Below are positions 18,983-28,275 of a stretch of DNA of 64,000 nucleotides, in pieces. Under the pieces are notes generated by a model that had not been told where the DNA came from, did not search any database, and saw only the letters and a program-made list of their open reading frames with translations. Source of the DNA: Aquitalea sp. LB_tupeE (GTDB lineage: Bacteria; Pseudomonadota; Gammaproteobacteria; Burkholderiales; Chromobacteriaceae); NCBI RefSeq assembly GCF_013391415.1, contig NZ_JACAXB010000019.1, positions 1 through 64,000 on the forward strand. The letters run 5' to 3'. A program made the position numbers and the translations under genes. The first letter of the stretch is position 1. Each line of letters starts with the position of its first letter.

Positions 18983-20197
18983 TTGAGCACGTCTCCAGCC
19001 GGAGAGGACGCGGCAGTCCAGTTGCACATCATCAGGCGCTTTCGCGCCGCATTGCCTTATTCGACTGTGGGCGGGGCCTTGCTGGCGGTTGCCATGTCCT
19101 GGCACGCGCCCTTGCGCAATGTCTTGCTCTGGTGGGGCGTGCTGATTATCTGGCAGGGCCTTTATGCCCAATGCGTCAAGCATTGGCTGAATGCTGCGAC
19201 TGATACTGGACTGTCGCCGCGCCAGTTTCACGGTTTTGTCCTGATGACCACCCTGGCTGCCATCTGGTGGGGCAGTGCTGTCTGGTGGCTGGTGCCGGAT
19301 GGCGACCCGCTCTACCTGATTGTGGTGATGCTGTGGCTGGCGGCCGTTGCTGCTTCTTATGCCGCTTACCTGACTGGCATTCGTGCCTTGCCCTTGCTGG
19401 TGCTGGGCCTGATGTTGCTGACAGTACAGCCCCGCCTGTGGATGGCGGACTCCCCGGTACTACACCTGGCTGGCTTGTCCGTGCTGTTGTTTACCGTAGT
19501 ACTGATCACCATGACCTGGCCCTTGCATCGTTATTTGCGGGAAAACTACGCTGCACGCGAAGAGAATAATCGCTTGCTGCAAGACATGACGGCTCAGCAA
19601 GACACACTGGACCAGTACAACCAGCAACTGGAACAACGCGGTCGCGAACTGGATGCCGCACTGGCGCGTGTGGAAACCCTGGTGGCACATGATCCGCTGA
19701 CCGGGGTGTTGAGCCGGCGTGCCATCATGATTCAGGCCGACCACCTGCTGGTGGAAGCGGTGGCCGGCAAGCCCTTTTGTTTGGCCATGCTGGACCTGGA
19801 CCATTTCAAATCCATCAACGACGGTTATGGGCATCTGGTGGGAGATGAAGTGCTGCGTCAGGTTTGTCGTCTGGTCGGCGCGCAAATGCGCTGTAACGAT
19901 AGCCTGGGCCGCTATGGCGGCGAGGAATTCATGCTGCTACTGGAGGGCATGAGCCTTGAGGCTGCCATGCTGCGGCTGGAGAATATCCGGGAGGAGATTG
20001 CCCGGCATGATTGGTCCGGCTTGCTGGACAAGCGCGGGGTGACCGTGTCGATGGGCTTGCTGCACTGGCAGCCGGGGCTGGATTTGCCACAGCTGATCAA
20101 GCGGGCGGACGACTTGCTGTATGCCGCCAAACGCGCAGGGCGCAATCAGGTGCTGACCGAGGCGCTGGCTCGGCAACTGGTCGGGGGGAATGCATGA
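18983..20197 (+). CDS. Membrane-bound diguanylate cyclase (GGDEF)
   Basis: It is predicted to make cyclic di-GMP from two GTP. The 404-residue protein has about six membrane helices within residues 25–190, a short coiled coil at about 195–230, and a C-terminal GGDEF domain. The active-site loop is GGEEF (RYGGEEF). An allosteric inhibition site RxxD (RCND) lies exactly five residues upstream of GGEEF, so product feedback is likely. The start is TTG at 18983, chosen for the GGAGG five bases upstream; no ATG fits. Its stop overlaps the start of a second diguanylate cyclase (ATGA). Confidence 0.88.
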   Translation: MSTSPAGEDAAVQLHIIRRFRAALPYSTVGGALLAVAMSWHAPLRNVLLWWGVLIIWQGLYAQCVKHWLNAATDTGLSPRQFHGFVLMTTLAAIWWGSAVWWLVPDGDPLYLIVVMLWLAAVAASYAAYLTGIRALPLLVLGLMLLTVQPRLWMADSPVLHLAGLSVLLFTVVLITMTWPLHRYLRENYAAREENNRLLQDMTAQQDTLDQYNQQLEQRGRELDAALARVETLVAHDPLTGVLSRRAIMIQADHLLVEAVAGKPFCLAMLDLDHFKSINDGYGHLVGDEVLRQVCRLVGAQMRCNDSLGRYGGEEFMLLLEGMSLEAAMLRLENIREEIARHDWSGLLDKRGVTVSMGLLHWQPGLDLPQLIKRADDLLYAAKRAGRNQVLTEALARQLVGGNA

Positions 20198-21450
20198 AAC
20201 GGCTGGCGTATCTGCAACAGGAAAGCCCCCACTGGCGTGAAGAGGCCGACCTGACCCGTTATTTTGTCGATGCGGCCTACCAGTCCATTGGCCCTGCCGT
20301 GTGCAGTACCCCCTTGTTGGCCTGGATTGCTTACGGACACGCCTCGTTATGGCGCATGTTGTGCTGGATGGCGCTGTTCTGGCTGGTGGAGTGGCGGCTG
20401 ATTCTGGTGGTCCGTCACTTTCGTCAGCACGATACCCATCCGCTGGTGGTCTATCAGTACTACCCGGCGGTGAGGGATTGCCTGTTAGCCAGCAGCCTGC
20501 TGTGGGGCAGCTGTATCTGGTTCATGGCACCCATCCAGCCGGACCGGCCTTATGAAATGCTGCTATTGCTGTGGGTGTCAGGCATTTTCGCCTTGTTGTG
20601 CATCATGATGGCCGCCTGCCGGGATATTCATGTGCTGTTTTTTGCCGCCTTCTGGGCCTTCCCGGTGTTTTCCTTGCTCAATGACGGACAGCGGCTGGAG
20701 CTGGTGGCACTGCTGGGGGTGGTGTTGTACCTGCTGTCGCAATGGCGTTTTGTACGTGGTTTCCGCCAGACCCTGTTCGAGACGGTGCAACTCAAGCATG
20801 CCAATCAAAGCATGATGGAACAGCTGGTGGAGATGCATGTGCAAGCCAGCATGAAACGCGAAAGCCTGGAACAGAATCGTCTGGCACTGCAAACTGCACT
20901 GGCCGAGGGAGAACGTCTGCTGGAGTGTGATGCCCTGACTGGCTGTTTCAATCAGCGGGCATTGCGTCGCCAACTGGATCAATATGCTGCTGACAGTCTG
21001 GAAAACGGCCAGGGCTGGTCCTTGTCTATTCTGGACCTGGACCACTTCAAACAGGTGAACGATACCTTTGGTCATCAGGCTGGCGATGCGGTTCTGGAGC
21101 AGCTGGTGCACAAAGTATGCGAATTACTGCCAGAAGACATGCAATTGTACCGCTATGGCGGTGAAGAGTTTGTCGTGCTGGCCCCCCGGCAGTCTGCAGC
21201 TGCATTGGCCGCGGTGCTGGATGCCATTCGCCAGCAACTGTCGACCTCGCGCTGGGATGCGCTACCGGCCTCCTGGCAACAAACCATCTCTGCCGGTGTG
21301 GTGGCCTGTGAGCCAGGCCACCCGGTCAATCACAGCCTGCAGCAGGCTGACATGGCGCTCTATGCTGCCAAGCATCGCGGCCGCAATCGCATCTGCATGG
21401 CCAGCGAGCTGGCCACCCCTGTGCTGCAGGGGTTCTCCCATTCCTCCTGA
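20194..21450 (+). CDS. Second membrane-bound diguanylate cyclase (GGDEF)
   Basis: A paralogue of the preceding gene with the same layout: membrane helices to about residue 200, a coiled coil, and a C-terminal GGDEF domain with RYGGEEF. Unlike its partner it has no RxxD inhibition site at the expected position, so it may escape product inhibition. The 418-residue start at 20194 overlaps the upstream stop by 4 bp and has GGGGGGAA before it, so the two are translationally coupled. No EAL, PAS or known ligand-binding domain is apparent. Confidence 0.87.
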   Translation: MKRLAYLQQESPHWREEADLTRYFVDAAYQSIGPAVCSTPLLAWIAYGHASLWRMLCWMALFWLVEWRLILVVRHFRQHDTHPLVVYQYYPAVRDCLLASSLLWGSCIWFMAPIQPDRPYEMLLLLWVSGIFALLCIMMAACRDIHVLFFAAFWAFPVFSLLNDGQRLELVALLGVVLYLLSQWRFVRGFRQTLFETVQLKHANQSMMEQLVEMHVQASMKRESLEQNRLALQTALAEGERLLECDALTGCFNQRALRRQLDQYAADSLENGQGWSLSILDLDHFKQVNDTFGHQAGDAVLEQLVHKVCELLPEDMQLYRYGGEEFVVLAPRQSAAALAAVLDAIRQQLSTSRWDALPASWQQTISAGVVACEPGHPVNHSLQQADMALYAAKHRGRNRICMASELATPVLQGFSHSS

Positions 21451-21454
21451 GGCC

Positions 21455-22054
21455 TTATTTCAACGGCAGCTTGGCCTTGACGGTGTGCATCATGGTAGCT
21501 TGTACGCTGGCCACCGGATGTAGCCCGTCCGGCTGGAATTTGCTGATGTCAGTGGCAAAGCCTGCCACCAGCAGCGGAACGTAGGCCAGCTGGTTGCGCT
21601 TGGCAACACGGTCGTACACCGCGCGGAACTCTGTGGTGTATTGCGGGCCATAGTTGCTTGGCAAGGCCATGCCCACCAGCACCACCCGGGCTGCCGCCTT
21701 GCGCGACAGGTCTACCATCTGCTGCAGGTTGTTTTCCATGCGGTTCAGCGGCAAGCCACGCAGGCCATCGTTGGCACCCAGTTCCAGCACCACGATGTCG
21801 GGCTTGTGACGGCGCAGGGCATCGGGCAGCCGCGCGAGGCCCCCGTCGCTGGTTTCGCCTGAGATGCTGGCATTGATAATCCGGTGCTTTGGCTCCAGAT
21901 CCTGTTGTAACAGGCTGACCCAGCCTTGCCCCGGTGTCAGGCCGTAACCGGCCGACAGGCTGTCGCCCATCACCAGAATGGTGGCGGCGCTGACCGGCAA
22001 GGCCAGCAGGCTGATGCACAGCGTGCACCACAGCTTCAATTTTGCAGAAAGCAT
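21455..22054 (-). CDS. tesA: Arylesterase / lysophospholipase L1, thioesterase I
   Basis: A periplasmic SGNH/GDSL hydrolase acting on acyl-CoAs, lysophospholipids and esters. The 199-residue precursor has a Sec signal peptide of about 22 residues ending ALPVSAA. It has block I MGDSLSAGYG (catalytic Ser), the oxyanion Gly and Asn (GANDGLRG), and the C-terminal catalytic Asp/His in DGLHP. The start at 22054 has GGAG five bases upstream, and its ATG directly abuts the ATG of the divergent ybbA-like gene. E. coli has the same tesA/ybbA–ybbP arrangement. Confidence 0.92.
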   Translation of the reverse strand: MLSAKLKLWCTLCISLLALPVSAATILVMGDSLSAGYGLTPGQGWVSLLQQDLEPKHRIINASISGETSDGGLARLPDALRRHKPDIVVLELGANDGLRGLPLNRMENNLQQMVDLSRKAAARVVLVGMALPSNYGPQYTTEFRAVYDRVAKRNQLAYVPLLVAGFATDISKFQPDGLHPVASVQATMMHTVKAKLPLK

Positions 22055-22747
22055 ATGACTCCAATACATGACAAGGCGGTATTGTCGGCGCGGGATCTGG
22101 CCAAACAAGTTGTTTTCAACGGGGCACCGCTGGACATCCTGCACGCAGCCAGCCTGAGCGTACAACCAGGGGAGAGCGTAGCCATTGTCGGCGCCTCCGG
22201 TTCTGGCAAATCCACCTTGCTGTCCTTGCTGGCCGGACTGGACCAGCCCAGCCAGGGCGAAGTCTCCCTGTTTGGTCAGTCACTGTCCGGCCTGAGCGAG
22301 GATGGCCGTGCTCTGCTGCGCAGGGACAAGGTGGGGTTCGTGTTCCAGAATTTCCAGTTGATGCCGCAACTGACGGCACTGGAAAACGTGATGCTGCCGC
22401 TGGAACTGGCCGGGCGCAAAGATGCCCGTGATACCGCCAGCCAGATGCTGGGCCATGTCGGCCTGGCACACCGGCTGCGTCATTATCCCAAGCATCTGTC
22501 CGGGGGCGAGCAGCAACGCGTGGCGCTGGCGCGGGCGTTTGCCATCCATCCGGGCATCCTGTTTGCCGATGAGCCGACCGGGAATCTGGATGCCGCTACC
22601 GGCCGCCAGATCATCGACCTCTTGTTCCAGCTCAATAGCGAACAGCATACCTCGCTGGTGCTGGTGACTCACGACAATGAACTGGCCAGCCGCTGCGATG
22701 CCATCTACCGTCTGGTGGATGGCCGTCTGAACGGAGCACGCGCATGA
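22055..22747 (+). CDS. ybbA: ABC transporter ATP-binding protein (YbbA/LolD family)
   Basis: The ATPase of a MacB/LolCDE-like transporter that works with the permease encoded next to it. The 230-residue protein has Walker [11 protein letters not shown]-loop [15 protein letters not shown], signature [14 protein letters not shown], Walker [13 protein letters not shown], and a His switch in VTHD. Divergence from tesA and linkage to a YbbP-like permease match the E. coli locus. Its stop overlaps the ybbP start (ATGA). Substrate unknown. Confidence 0.9.
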   Translation: MTPIHDKAVLSARDLAKQVVFNGAPLDILHAASLSVQPGESVAIVGASGSGKSTLLSLLAGLDQPSQGEVSLFGQSLSGLSEDGRALLRRDKVGFVFQNFQLMPQLTALENVMLPLELAGRKDARDTASQMLGHVGLAHRLRHYPKHLSGGEQQRVALARAFAIHPGILFADEPTGNLDAATGRQIIDLLFQLNSEQHTSLVLVTHDNELASRCDAIYRLVDGRLNGARA

Positions 22748-25230
22748 GCTGGTGGAGCCGCTTGTTGCTGGCCGCCCGCTTTGTGCGGCGCGAAATCGTT
22801 TCCGGCGAACTGAGCATACTGGCGCTGGCGCTATTGGTGGCGGTGACGGCGCTCACCAGTGTCAGCTTCTTTTCCGACCGGGTGGCGCGGGCGCTCACCA
22901 CCCAGGCCACCCAGCTGCTGGCAGCTGACCTGGTGCTCAACGGCAATCAGCCGGCACCGGTCGCCATCCGTCAGGAGGCACAACGCCGCGGCTTGCAAGT
23001 GACCGATAACATCAGCTTCCCTTCCATGGTGTTTGCCCAGGGGCAGGCCACGCTGGCCACCTACAAGGCAGTCAGCAACAGCTACCCCCTGCGCGGTGAA
23101 GTCACCGTGCGCCGGGTGGACGGCCAGTTGCAGACGGGCCGCCTGCATCCGGCAGCCGGCATGGTATGGGCCGATGCGCGTCTGCTGCGCAAGCTGGGAG
23201 TGAAGTTGGGTGAGCATATCAATGTCGGCAATATCTCCTTGCAACTGGATGGTGAAATCCTGCGCGAGCCGGACGGCGCTATGGATTTGTACAATTTTGT
23301 GCCACGACTGATGTTCAATAGCGCCGACCTGGCCGCCACCGGGCTGATTCAGGAAGGCAGCCGTGCGCGCTGGCGGCTGATGCTGGCCGGGGATGACCGG
23401 CAAATCAGCGACCTGCGGCAATGGCTGGCGGCACGCTTACCGCCGGGCAGCCGGTTGGAAAACGTGGAAGAAGCGCGGCCGGAAATCCGCACTGCGCTGG
23501 AACGGGCCCGCCGCTTCCTGGGCCTCACTGCCATGCTGACTGTCGCCTTGTCTGCCGCTGCGGTGGCCCTGGCCGTGCGACGTTATCTGGCGCGGCACTG
23601 GCAGTCGGTGGCGGTTTTGCGTTGCATGGGGCTGACTTCATCCGAGGTGCTGGGCCTGTTTGTCTGCCTGTTCCTGTTATTGGGCTTGCTCAGTGGCGTG
23701 CTCGGTGCGCTGGCAGGCTTTGCCGTGCAGCTGGGGCTGATGCAGCTGAGCAGCCGTTTTGTCGGCGAGGTGCTACCCAACCCTGGCTGGCAAAGCTGGT
23801 TGCTGGGGCCTGCGGCATCGCTGCTGTTACTGGCGGGCCTCGCCTTACCGCCACTGCTGGCGATTCGTCAGGTACCGCCGCTGGCCGTGCTGCGCAATGA
23901 TGTTCCGCTGCTGCGCAGCAGTCTGGTGGCCCCCTTGCTGGCCGTGCTGGTGTTGCTGCTGCTGGCAGCATGGCAGATGGATGATCTGGCACTGGCCGCC
24001 TGGTTGCTGGGCGGCATGCTGGCATTTTTTGCCGGGGTCGGGCTGCTGGCCTGGGGCATGCTGTCCTTGTTGCGTCGCTTGCCGGCAGGGCGGCAGGTAG
24101 GTTGGCGTTACGGGGTGGCGAACCTGGCGCGCCGTCCCTGGCTGGCCATCGTGCAGATCGTGGCATTGGCGGTGGGCATCATGGCCTTGCTCACCCTGAC
24201 TGTGGTGCGTGACGACCTGATTACCGCCTGGCAACAAAGTGTGCCTACGGATGCGCCCAACAAGTTTGTCATCAATATCCAGCAAGGCCAGCGTGCCGGG
24301 CTGCAACAGCAGTTTGCTGCAGCGGGTCTGCCACCGCCGGAATTGTCGCCGATGATTCGTGGTCGTCTGCTGGCCATCAACGAAAAGCCGGTACGACCTT
24401 CTGCGCTGCAGGATGAGCAGGCCAGGCGGCTGGCCGAACGGGAATTCAATCTGTCCTGGCGCGATGCGCTGCCGGAAGGCAACCACTTGGTGGCCGGGCA
24501 ATGGTGGCAGGCAAAAGCGAAGCCGCAGTTTTCCGTAGAGCAGGGCCTGGCCCGGACGCTGGGCATCCGTCTGGGGGATACCCTGGCCTTTGATATCGGC
24601 GGCAGCACTTATCGTGCCAAAGTGACCAGCCTGCGCAGCGTGGCCTGGGATAGTTTCCGGGTGAATTTCTTCGTGCTGGCCCCGCCGTCCTTGTTGCAGC
24701 AACAGCCAGCCAGCTGGATCAGCAGCTTCCATCTGGATGCCGCTCAGGAAGACTTTGCCAACCGGCTGGTTGCGGCCTTCCCCAATATCACCATCATTGA
24801 TGTCAGCGCTATTCTGGCTGAAGTGCGTGCCATGGTAGACAAGCTGACCCGCGCCATCGAGGCCATGTTTGTGCTGGCGCTGGCAGCTGGTGTGCTGGTG
24901 TTGTGGGCGGCACTGGCCGCCACGCGCGACGAGCGCCTGTTTGATATTGCCCTGATGCGGGCACTCGGTGCGTCGGACCGTCAGGTTCGCGCGGTGATTC
25001 TGACCGAGCTGGCCTGGCTGGGGGCTTTCACCGGCCTGCTGGCGGCACTGGGGGCGATGGGCGTTGGCGGTATTGCCGCCAGCAAGCTGTTCAACCTGCC
25101 GTGGAACATCAATGCCAGTTTGCTGCCATTGGGCATGGGCTGTGGCATGCTGGTGGTGATGCTGGCGGGGTGGCCCCTGGTGGGCCGGGTGACACGCACC
25201 TCGCCACTGGCGGTATTGCGTTCGGTATGA
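22744..25230 (+). CDS. ybbP: FtsX-like ABC transporter permease (YbbP family)
   Basis: An 828-residue inner membrane permease with two FtsX domains. It has a first helix near 22–42, a large periplasmic domain, three helices around 255–375, further helices at about 395–500, a second periplasmic domain, and final helices at about 705–820. The MALMRALGAS-type coupling segment appears near the C-terminus as IALMRALGASDRQ. It is translationally coupled to ybbA. The substrate is not known; related systems act on lipids or lipoproteins, and tesA nearby hints at a lipid connection. Confidence 0.88.
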   Translation: MSWWSRLLLAARFVRREIVSGELSILALALLVAVTALTSVSFFSDRVARALTTQATQLLAADLVLNGNQPAPVAIRQEAQRRGLQVTDNISFPSMVFAQGQATLATYKAVSNSYPLRGEVTVRRVDGQLQTGRLHPAAGMVWADARLLRKLGVKLGEHINVGNISLQLDGEILREPDGAMDLYNFVPRLMFNSADLAATGLIQEGSRARWRLMLAGDDRQISDLRQWLAARLPPGSRLENVEEARPEIRTALERARRFLGLTAMLTVALSAAAVALAVRRYLARHWQSVAVLRCMGLTSSEVLGLFVCLFLLLGLLSGVLGALAGFAVQLGLMQLSSRFVGEVLPNPGWQSWLLGPAASLLLLAGLALPPLLAIRQVPPLAVLRNDVPLLRSSLVAPLLAVLVLLLLAAWQMDDLALAAWLLGGMLAFFAGVGLLAWGMLSLLRRLPAGRQVGWRYGVANLARRPWLAIVQIVALAVGIMALLTLTVVRDDLITAWQQSVPTDAPNKFVINIQQGQRAGLQQQFAAAGLPPPELSPMIRGRLLAINEKPVRPSALQDEQARRLAEREFNLSWRDALPEGNHLVAGQWWQAKAKPQFSVEQGLARTLGIRLGDTLAFDIGGSTYRAKVTSLRSVAWDSFRVNFFVLAPPSLLQQQPASWISSFHLDAAQEDFANRLVAAFPNITIIDVSAILAEVRAMVDKLTRAIEAMFVLALAAGVLVLWAALAATRDERLFDIALMRALGASDRQVRAVILTELAWLGAFTGLLAALGAMGVGGIAASKLFNLPWNINASLLPLGMGCGMLVVMLAGWPLVGRVTRTSPLAVLRSV

Positions 25231-25292
25231 GCGGTGTCAGGCGACGCCGCCCCATGATAAAGCAGGCAAGGAAGCCTGCAAGGAGTTTGGAG

Positions 25293-25817
25293 ATGGATTC
25301 CCAGGTATTGGCTGCCATGGCCAAGTGGCCCAATGTCCCGGCGGTATTCGGCTGGCTGCGGCTGGATGCCCGCGGTCAGTGGTGGATACGAGAGGAAAGG
25401 CTGCATCACGATGGCATGGTGGCGTTCTTTAACCGCAATTACAGCCGTGATGCCCAGGGGCGTTATTACGTACAGAACGGGCCGCAAAAAGTGTTTGTCA
25501 GCCTGGATGCCGCTCCGTTGGTGGCACGCTGGCAGGATGGCCGTTGGGAAACCCTGCCGTGTGACGACGATGTGCAGGCCCGCGAGGCCTTCATGACCGA
25601 TGACGGACAGCTCTTCATCGAAATCGCCGGAGAACTGGCCGTGGTGGATGACCGCGACTTGCCGGACATCGCCGCCGCAGGCATGGCTGGCTGGGATGGT
25701 GACATCTCCCGTCTGCCGGGCAGCTTGCAACTGGCCGCGCACCCCTTGCCCTTGAGCCGCCACAGTCTGGCTGAATTGTGGCAGCGTTATGGGGTGGTGG
25801 CCCGGCCGCACGCCTGA
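25293..25817 (+). CDS. Conserved hypothetical protein (DUF-like, cytoplasmic)
   Basis: I do not recognise the function. The 174-residue protein has no signal peptide or membrane segment and is rich in Trp, Asp and Arg. Stretches such as YYVQNGPQKVFVSLDAAP and FIEIAGELAVVDDRDLPDI look like a compact beta-rich domain. Codon use matches the neighbours, and an AAGGAG ribosome binding site lies seven bases before the ATG, so it is probably real. It is 62 bp after ybbP and may be co-transcribed. A GCAGGC/GCCTGC hairpin (25263–25280) sits in the gap. Confidence 0.72.
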   Translation: MDSQVLAAMAKWPNVPAVFGWLRLDARGQWWIREERLHHDGMVAFFNRNYSRDAQGRYYVQNGPQKVFVSLDAAPLVARWQDGRWETLPCDDDVQAREAFMTDDGQLFIEIAGELAVVDDRDLPDIAAAGMAGWDGDISRLPGSLQLAAHPLPLSRHSLAELWQRYGVVARPHA

Positions 25818-25839
25818 AGCGCAAGTGGTGCACCCGGAT

Positions 25840-27114
25840 TCAATCCAGCCGCCGGGCCCTTGCATTTACCGTTTTCTTTCTGCCGGCCAGTACACCTGCA
25901 CATAGCGCTGTTATGGCAATGCCGCCAAACAACCAGCCCACTGGTGCCCAGTTGCCTGCCATGTCGTGGATGATGCCGGCGGCCAGCGGGCCGCATGCGG
26001 CCAAGGTATAACCCACCCCCTGTGCCATGCCCGACAGATGGGCGGCCACATGGGCATCCGGCGCGCGAAGCACCAGCAGGCTCAAGGCCATGCTGAAAGC
26101 GCCACCCTGCCCGATACCCAGCAATACCGCCCATGCCCACAGCTGGCCGACCGGCGCATACAACATGCCCAGCAGCCCGGCCAGGGTGAGAAGCATCACG
26201 CAGGCAATGGGCAAGCGTTGGTCCCTTCCGCGCTGAGCCAGCAAGGGTACGCCCAGCGAGGACAGCACCTGCGTCATGATGGACAGCGACATCAGCAGTC
26301 CGGCTTGCAAGGGCGTGAGGCCCCGTTCGATCAGCATGGACGGCATCCAGCCAAACACGATGTAAGACAGCGAAGATTGCAAACCCATATAGGCGGTCAC
26401 TTGCCAGGCCAATGCATCGCGCCACAAGCCGCTGACCTGCCAGTGGCCGGCATGCTGTGCTTGTCGCGCTGACAGCTGCGGCCACCAGGCGATGAAAGCC
26501 AGCAAGGCCGTTGTGGCCCAGAACGCCAGTGCCGCTTGCCAGCTGTGGCCAAACAGCTGATCCAGCGGCACGGTGGCACCGGCTGCCAGCGCGGCACCCA
26601 GACACAAGGCCATGGTGTACACCCCGGTCATCAGCCCGGCCCGGTCGGCAAAATCCCGTTTGACAATACCCGGCAGCAGCACACCGCAAATGCCGATGGC
26701 CGCCCCGGATAGCAAGGCACCCAGCAACAGGCCGACATACCCAAGCTGGCTGCGCAGCAGGATGCCGATGCTCAGCAGCAACAGTGCACCGGCAATGCTG
26801 CGTTCACTGCCATAGCGGCGCGCCAGCTGTGGTGCCAACGGGCCGAACAGCCCCAGACACAACACCGGCAGGGTGGTGAGCAGGCTGGCCATGGTGGCCG
26901 TCAGACCCAGGTCGTGCTTTACCTGGTCCAGCACTGGGGCCAGGCTGGAAAGTGCAGGTCGCAGATTGATGCCGATCAGCACCATACCCAGCACCAGCAT
27001 GGCACGTGTGCGGACCGGAGGAGGCTGTTGTTGCACGCCTTCGTCGTCGATTTCGGCATCAATCAGTAATTCTTCTGCCAGCAGCTTGCTGGTGTCGGGT
27101 AATGGAGGGGGCAT
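25840..27114 (-). CDS. MFS transporter, CynX/NimT family
   Basis: A 424-residue major facilitator with about 12 membrane helices after a 40-residue acidic cytoplasmic N-terminus. The first helix contains INLRPALSSLAPVL, which is diagnostic of the CynX (cyanate / 2-nitroimidazole) group. The start at 27114 lies 2 bp after the stop of the GntR gene. A TTG six bases earlier would overlap that stop and is the alternative. Co-transcription with the GntR regulator suggests the regulator controls this transporter. Substrate unknown. Confidence 0.85.
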   Translation of the reverse strand: MPPPLPDTSKLLAEELLIDAEIDDEGVQQQPPPVRTRAMLVLGMVLIGINLRPALSSLAPVLDQVKHDLGLTATMASLLTTLPVLCLGLFGPLAPQLARRYGSERSIAGALLLLSIGILLRSQLGYVGLLLGALLSGAAIGICGVLLPGIVKRDFADRAGLMTGVYTMALCLGAALAAGATVPLDQLFGHSWQAALAFWATTALLAFIAWWPQLSARQAQHAGHWQVSGLWRDALAWQVTAYMGLQSSLSYIVFGWMPSMLIERGLTPLQAGLLMSLSIMTQVLSSLGVPLLAQRGRDQRLPIACVMLLTLAGLLGMLYAPVGQLWAWAVLLGIGQGGAFSMALSLLVLRAPDAHVAAHLSGMAQGVGYTLAACGPLAAGIIHDMAGNWAPVGWLFGGIAITALCAGVLAGRKKTVNARARRLD

Positions 27115-27116
27115 GC

Positions 27117-27845
27117 TCAATCTCGTGTAGTTGTCGGTGGGGTGATGCTGGCCGGGCTGGGGGGCAACAGGCTGTCCAGTACTTGCAATAGCGGCTGGGT
27201 GACTGCAGCGGCAGCTTCGCCAGCGGCCTTGCCATCACCATGGGCAATGGCATCGACGATGGCCTGATGCGAGGCCAGGTCCGGGTCGGGCAGGGCTTCG
27301 TCATGCATGGTGCGCAGGATGCTGTCCTGTACCGTCAGAGTGAAATAGCGGTACAGCTCGGCCAGTGCCGCATTGCCACTGGCCTCGGCAATGGCCAGGT
27401 GAAAGTCCAGGTCGCGGTTGATGAAGTCGGCGGGGTCCGGATACTGCTGTTGCTCACCGCGTAGCGTCAGCAGGCGGGCTATGCGTGCCACGTCCTGCGG
27501 GCTGGCGCGTAGTGCTGCCAGACGGGCGGTGTGTTCTTCCAGCAGGGCGCGGACTTCCAGCTGCTCGCGCAGGCTGGCCCGGCTGATGGCCCGCATGGCC
27601 TCGGCGGGGCTGGTGGTGGCCCGGACATAAGTGCCGTCCCCCTGCCGTACCTCCAGCAAACCGGCATACAGCAATACCCGCACGGCCTCGCGCACGGTGT
27701 TGCGGCTGATGCCCAGCAGGGCTGCCAGTTCCGGTTCGGTGGGAATGCGGCTGTCCACCGGCCATTGACCGGCGGCCAGTCGTTGGCCGATATCCTCGAC
27801 GGCCAGGTCTACCAGCGAGCGTCTGGCTTGATGCAGTAGCGGCAT
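27117..27845 (-). CDS. GntR-family regulator, FadR/FCD subfamily
   Basis: A 242-residue transcription regulator. The N-terminal winged helix-turn-helix (residues ~8–75) contains RIPTEPELAALLGISRNTVR, as in GntR proteins. The C-terminal all-helical FCD domain has the metal/ligand residues in DFHLAIAEASGN and a later H (SHQAIVDAI). It is upstream of and coupled to the CynX-type transporter. The ligand is unknown. Confidence 0.9.
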   Translation of the reverse strand: MPLLHQARRSLVDLAVEDIGQRLAAGQWPVDSRIPTEPELAALLGISRNTVREAVRVLLYAGLLEVRQGDGTYVRATTSPAEAMRAISRASLREQLEVRALLEEHTARLAALRASPQDVARIARLLTLRGEQQQYPDPADFINRDLDFHLAIAEASGNAALAELYRYFTLTVQDSILRTMHDEALPDPDLASHQAIVDAIAHGDGKAAGEAAAAVTQPLLQVLDSLLPPSPASITPPTTTRD

Positions 27846-27867
27846 GTTTTGTCTCTATTCATCCAAT

Positions 27868-27876
27868 CATCCGATG
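27868..27876. promoter_or_regulatory. Possible GntR operator
   Basis: A short palindrome CATCCGATG lies 22 bp upstream of the regulator's start, within a run of related ATCC/GATG steps. FadR-type regulators often bind such short inverted repeats near their own promoters. The assignment is speculative. Confidence 0.25.
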
Positions 27877-27915
27877 TATTTTGACGTGAGCAGGGGGGAT
27901 GAGGCAAGTTTTACT

Positions 27916-27978
27916 GGGAGTGGGGAGTGGGGAGTGGGGAGTGGGGAGTGGGGAGTGGGGAGTGGGGAGTGGGGAGTG
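27916..27978. repeat. Nine tandem copies of a 7-bp unit (GGGAGTG)
   Basis: Nine perfect copies of GGGAGTG fill 63 bp between the GntR gene and the PsiF-repeat gene. Such heptanucleotide arrays change copy number by slippage. It lies outside any recognised gene, directly after the hairpin that ends the psiF transcript. Confidence 0.97.
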
Positions 27979-27998
27979 GCGGGCCGTGATGGCCCGCC
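27978..27998 (-). terminator. Hairpin downstream of the PsiF-repeat gene
   Basis: A perfect 8-bp GC-rich stem (GGCGGGCC / GGCCCGCC) with a 5-base loop lies 8 bp after the leftward gene. There is no T tract; the heptamer repeat follows instead, so termination strength is uncertain. Confidence 0.5.
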
Positions 27999-28005
27999 GG
28001 CATGC

Positions 28006-28275
28006 TTACTTGGGTGCGGAAGCTGCGTCTTTCACGCACTTCTTCACAAAGCTGTTCTTGGCGGCACCGGCCAGTTTCTTGTCGGCAGCCTTGCCTTCGC
28101 ACATGGCTTGCGGTGCAGCAGCCTTGCTGTCCTTCTCACACTTTTTCAGGAAGCTGGTCTTGGCGGCACCCGCCAGTTTCTTCTCGGCCGCCTTGGCATC
28201 ACAGCTGGCGTCGGCTGCCAGAGCAACATTGGCAGTGGCCAGGGTCAACAGTGCCATCATCACGAATTTGCGCAT
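28006..28275 (-). CDS. PsiF-repeat exported protein
   Basis: An 89-residue precursor with a clear Sec signal peptide (cleavage after NVALA). Two copies of the PsiF repeat follow: C-x-A/G-KAAxKKLAGAAKxSFxKKC, each with a conserved Cys pair. In E. coli PsiF is a phosphate-starvation-inducible periplasmic protein of unknown role. AAGGAA six bases before the ATG supports the start. Confidence 0.88.
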   Translation of the reverse strand: MRKFVMMALLTLATANVALAADASCDAKAAEKKLAGAAKTSFLKKCEKDSKAAAPQAMCEGKAADKKLAGAAKNSFVKKCVKDAASAPK

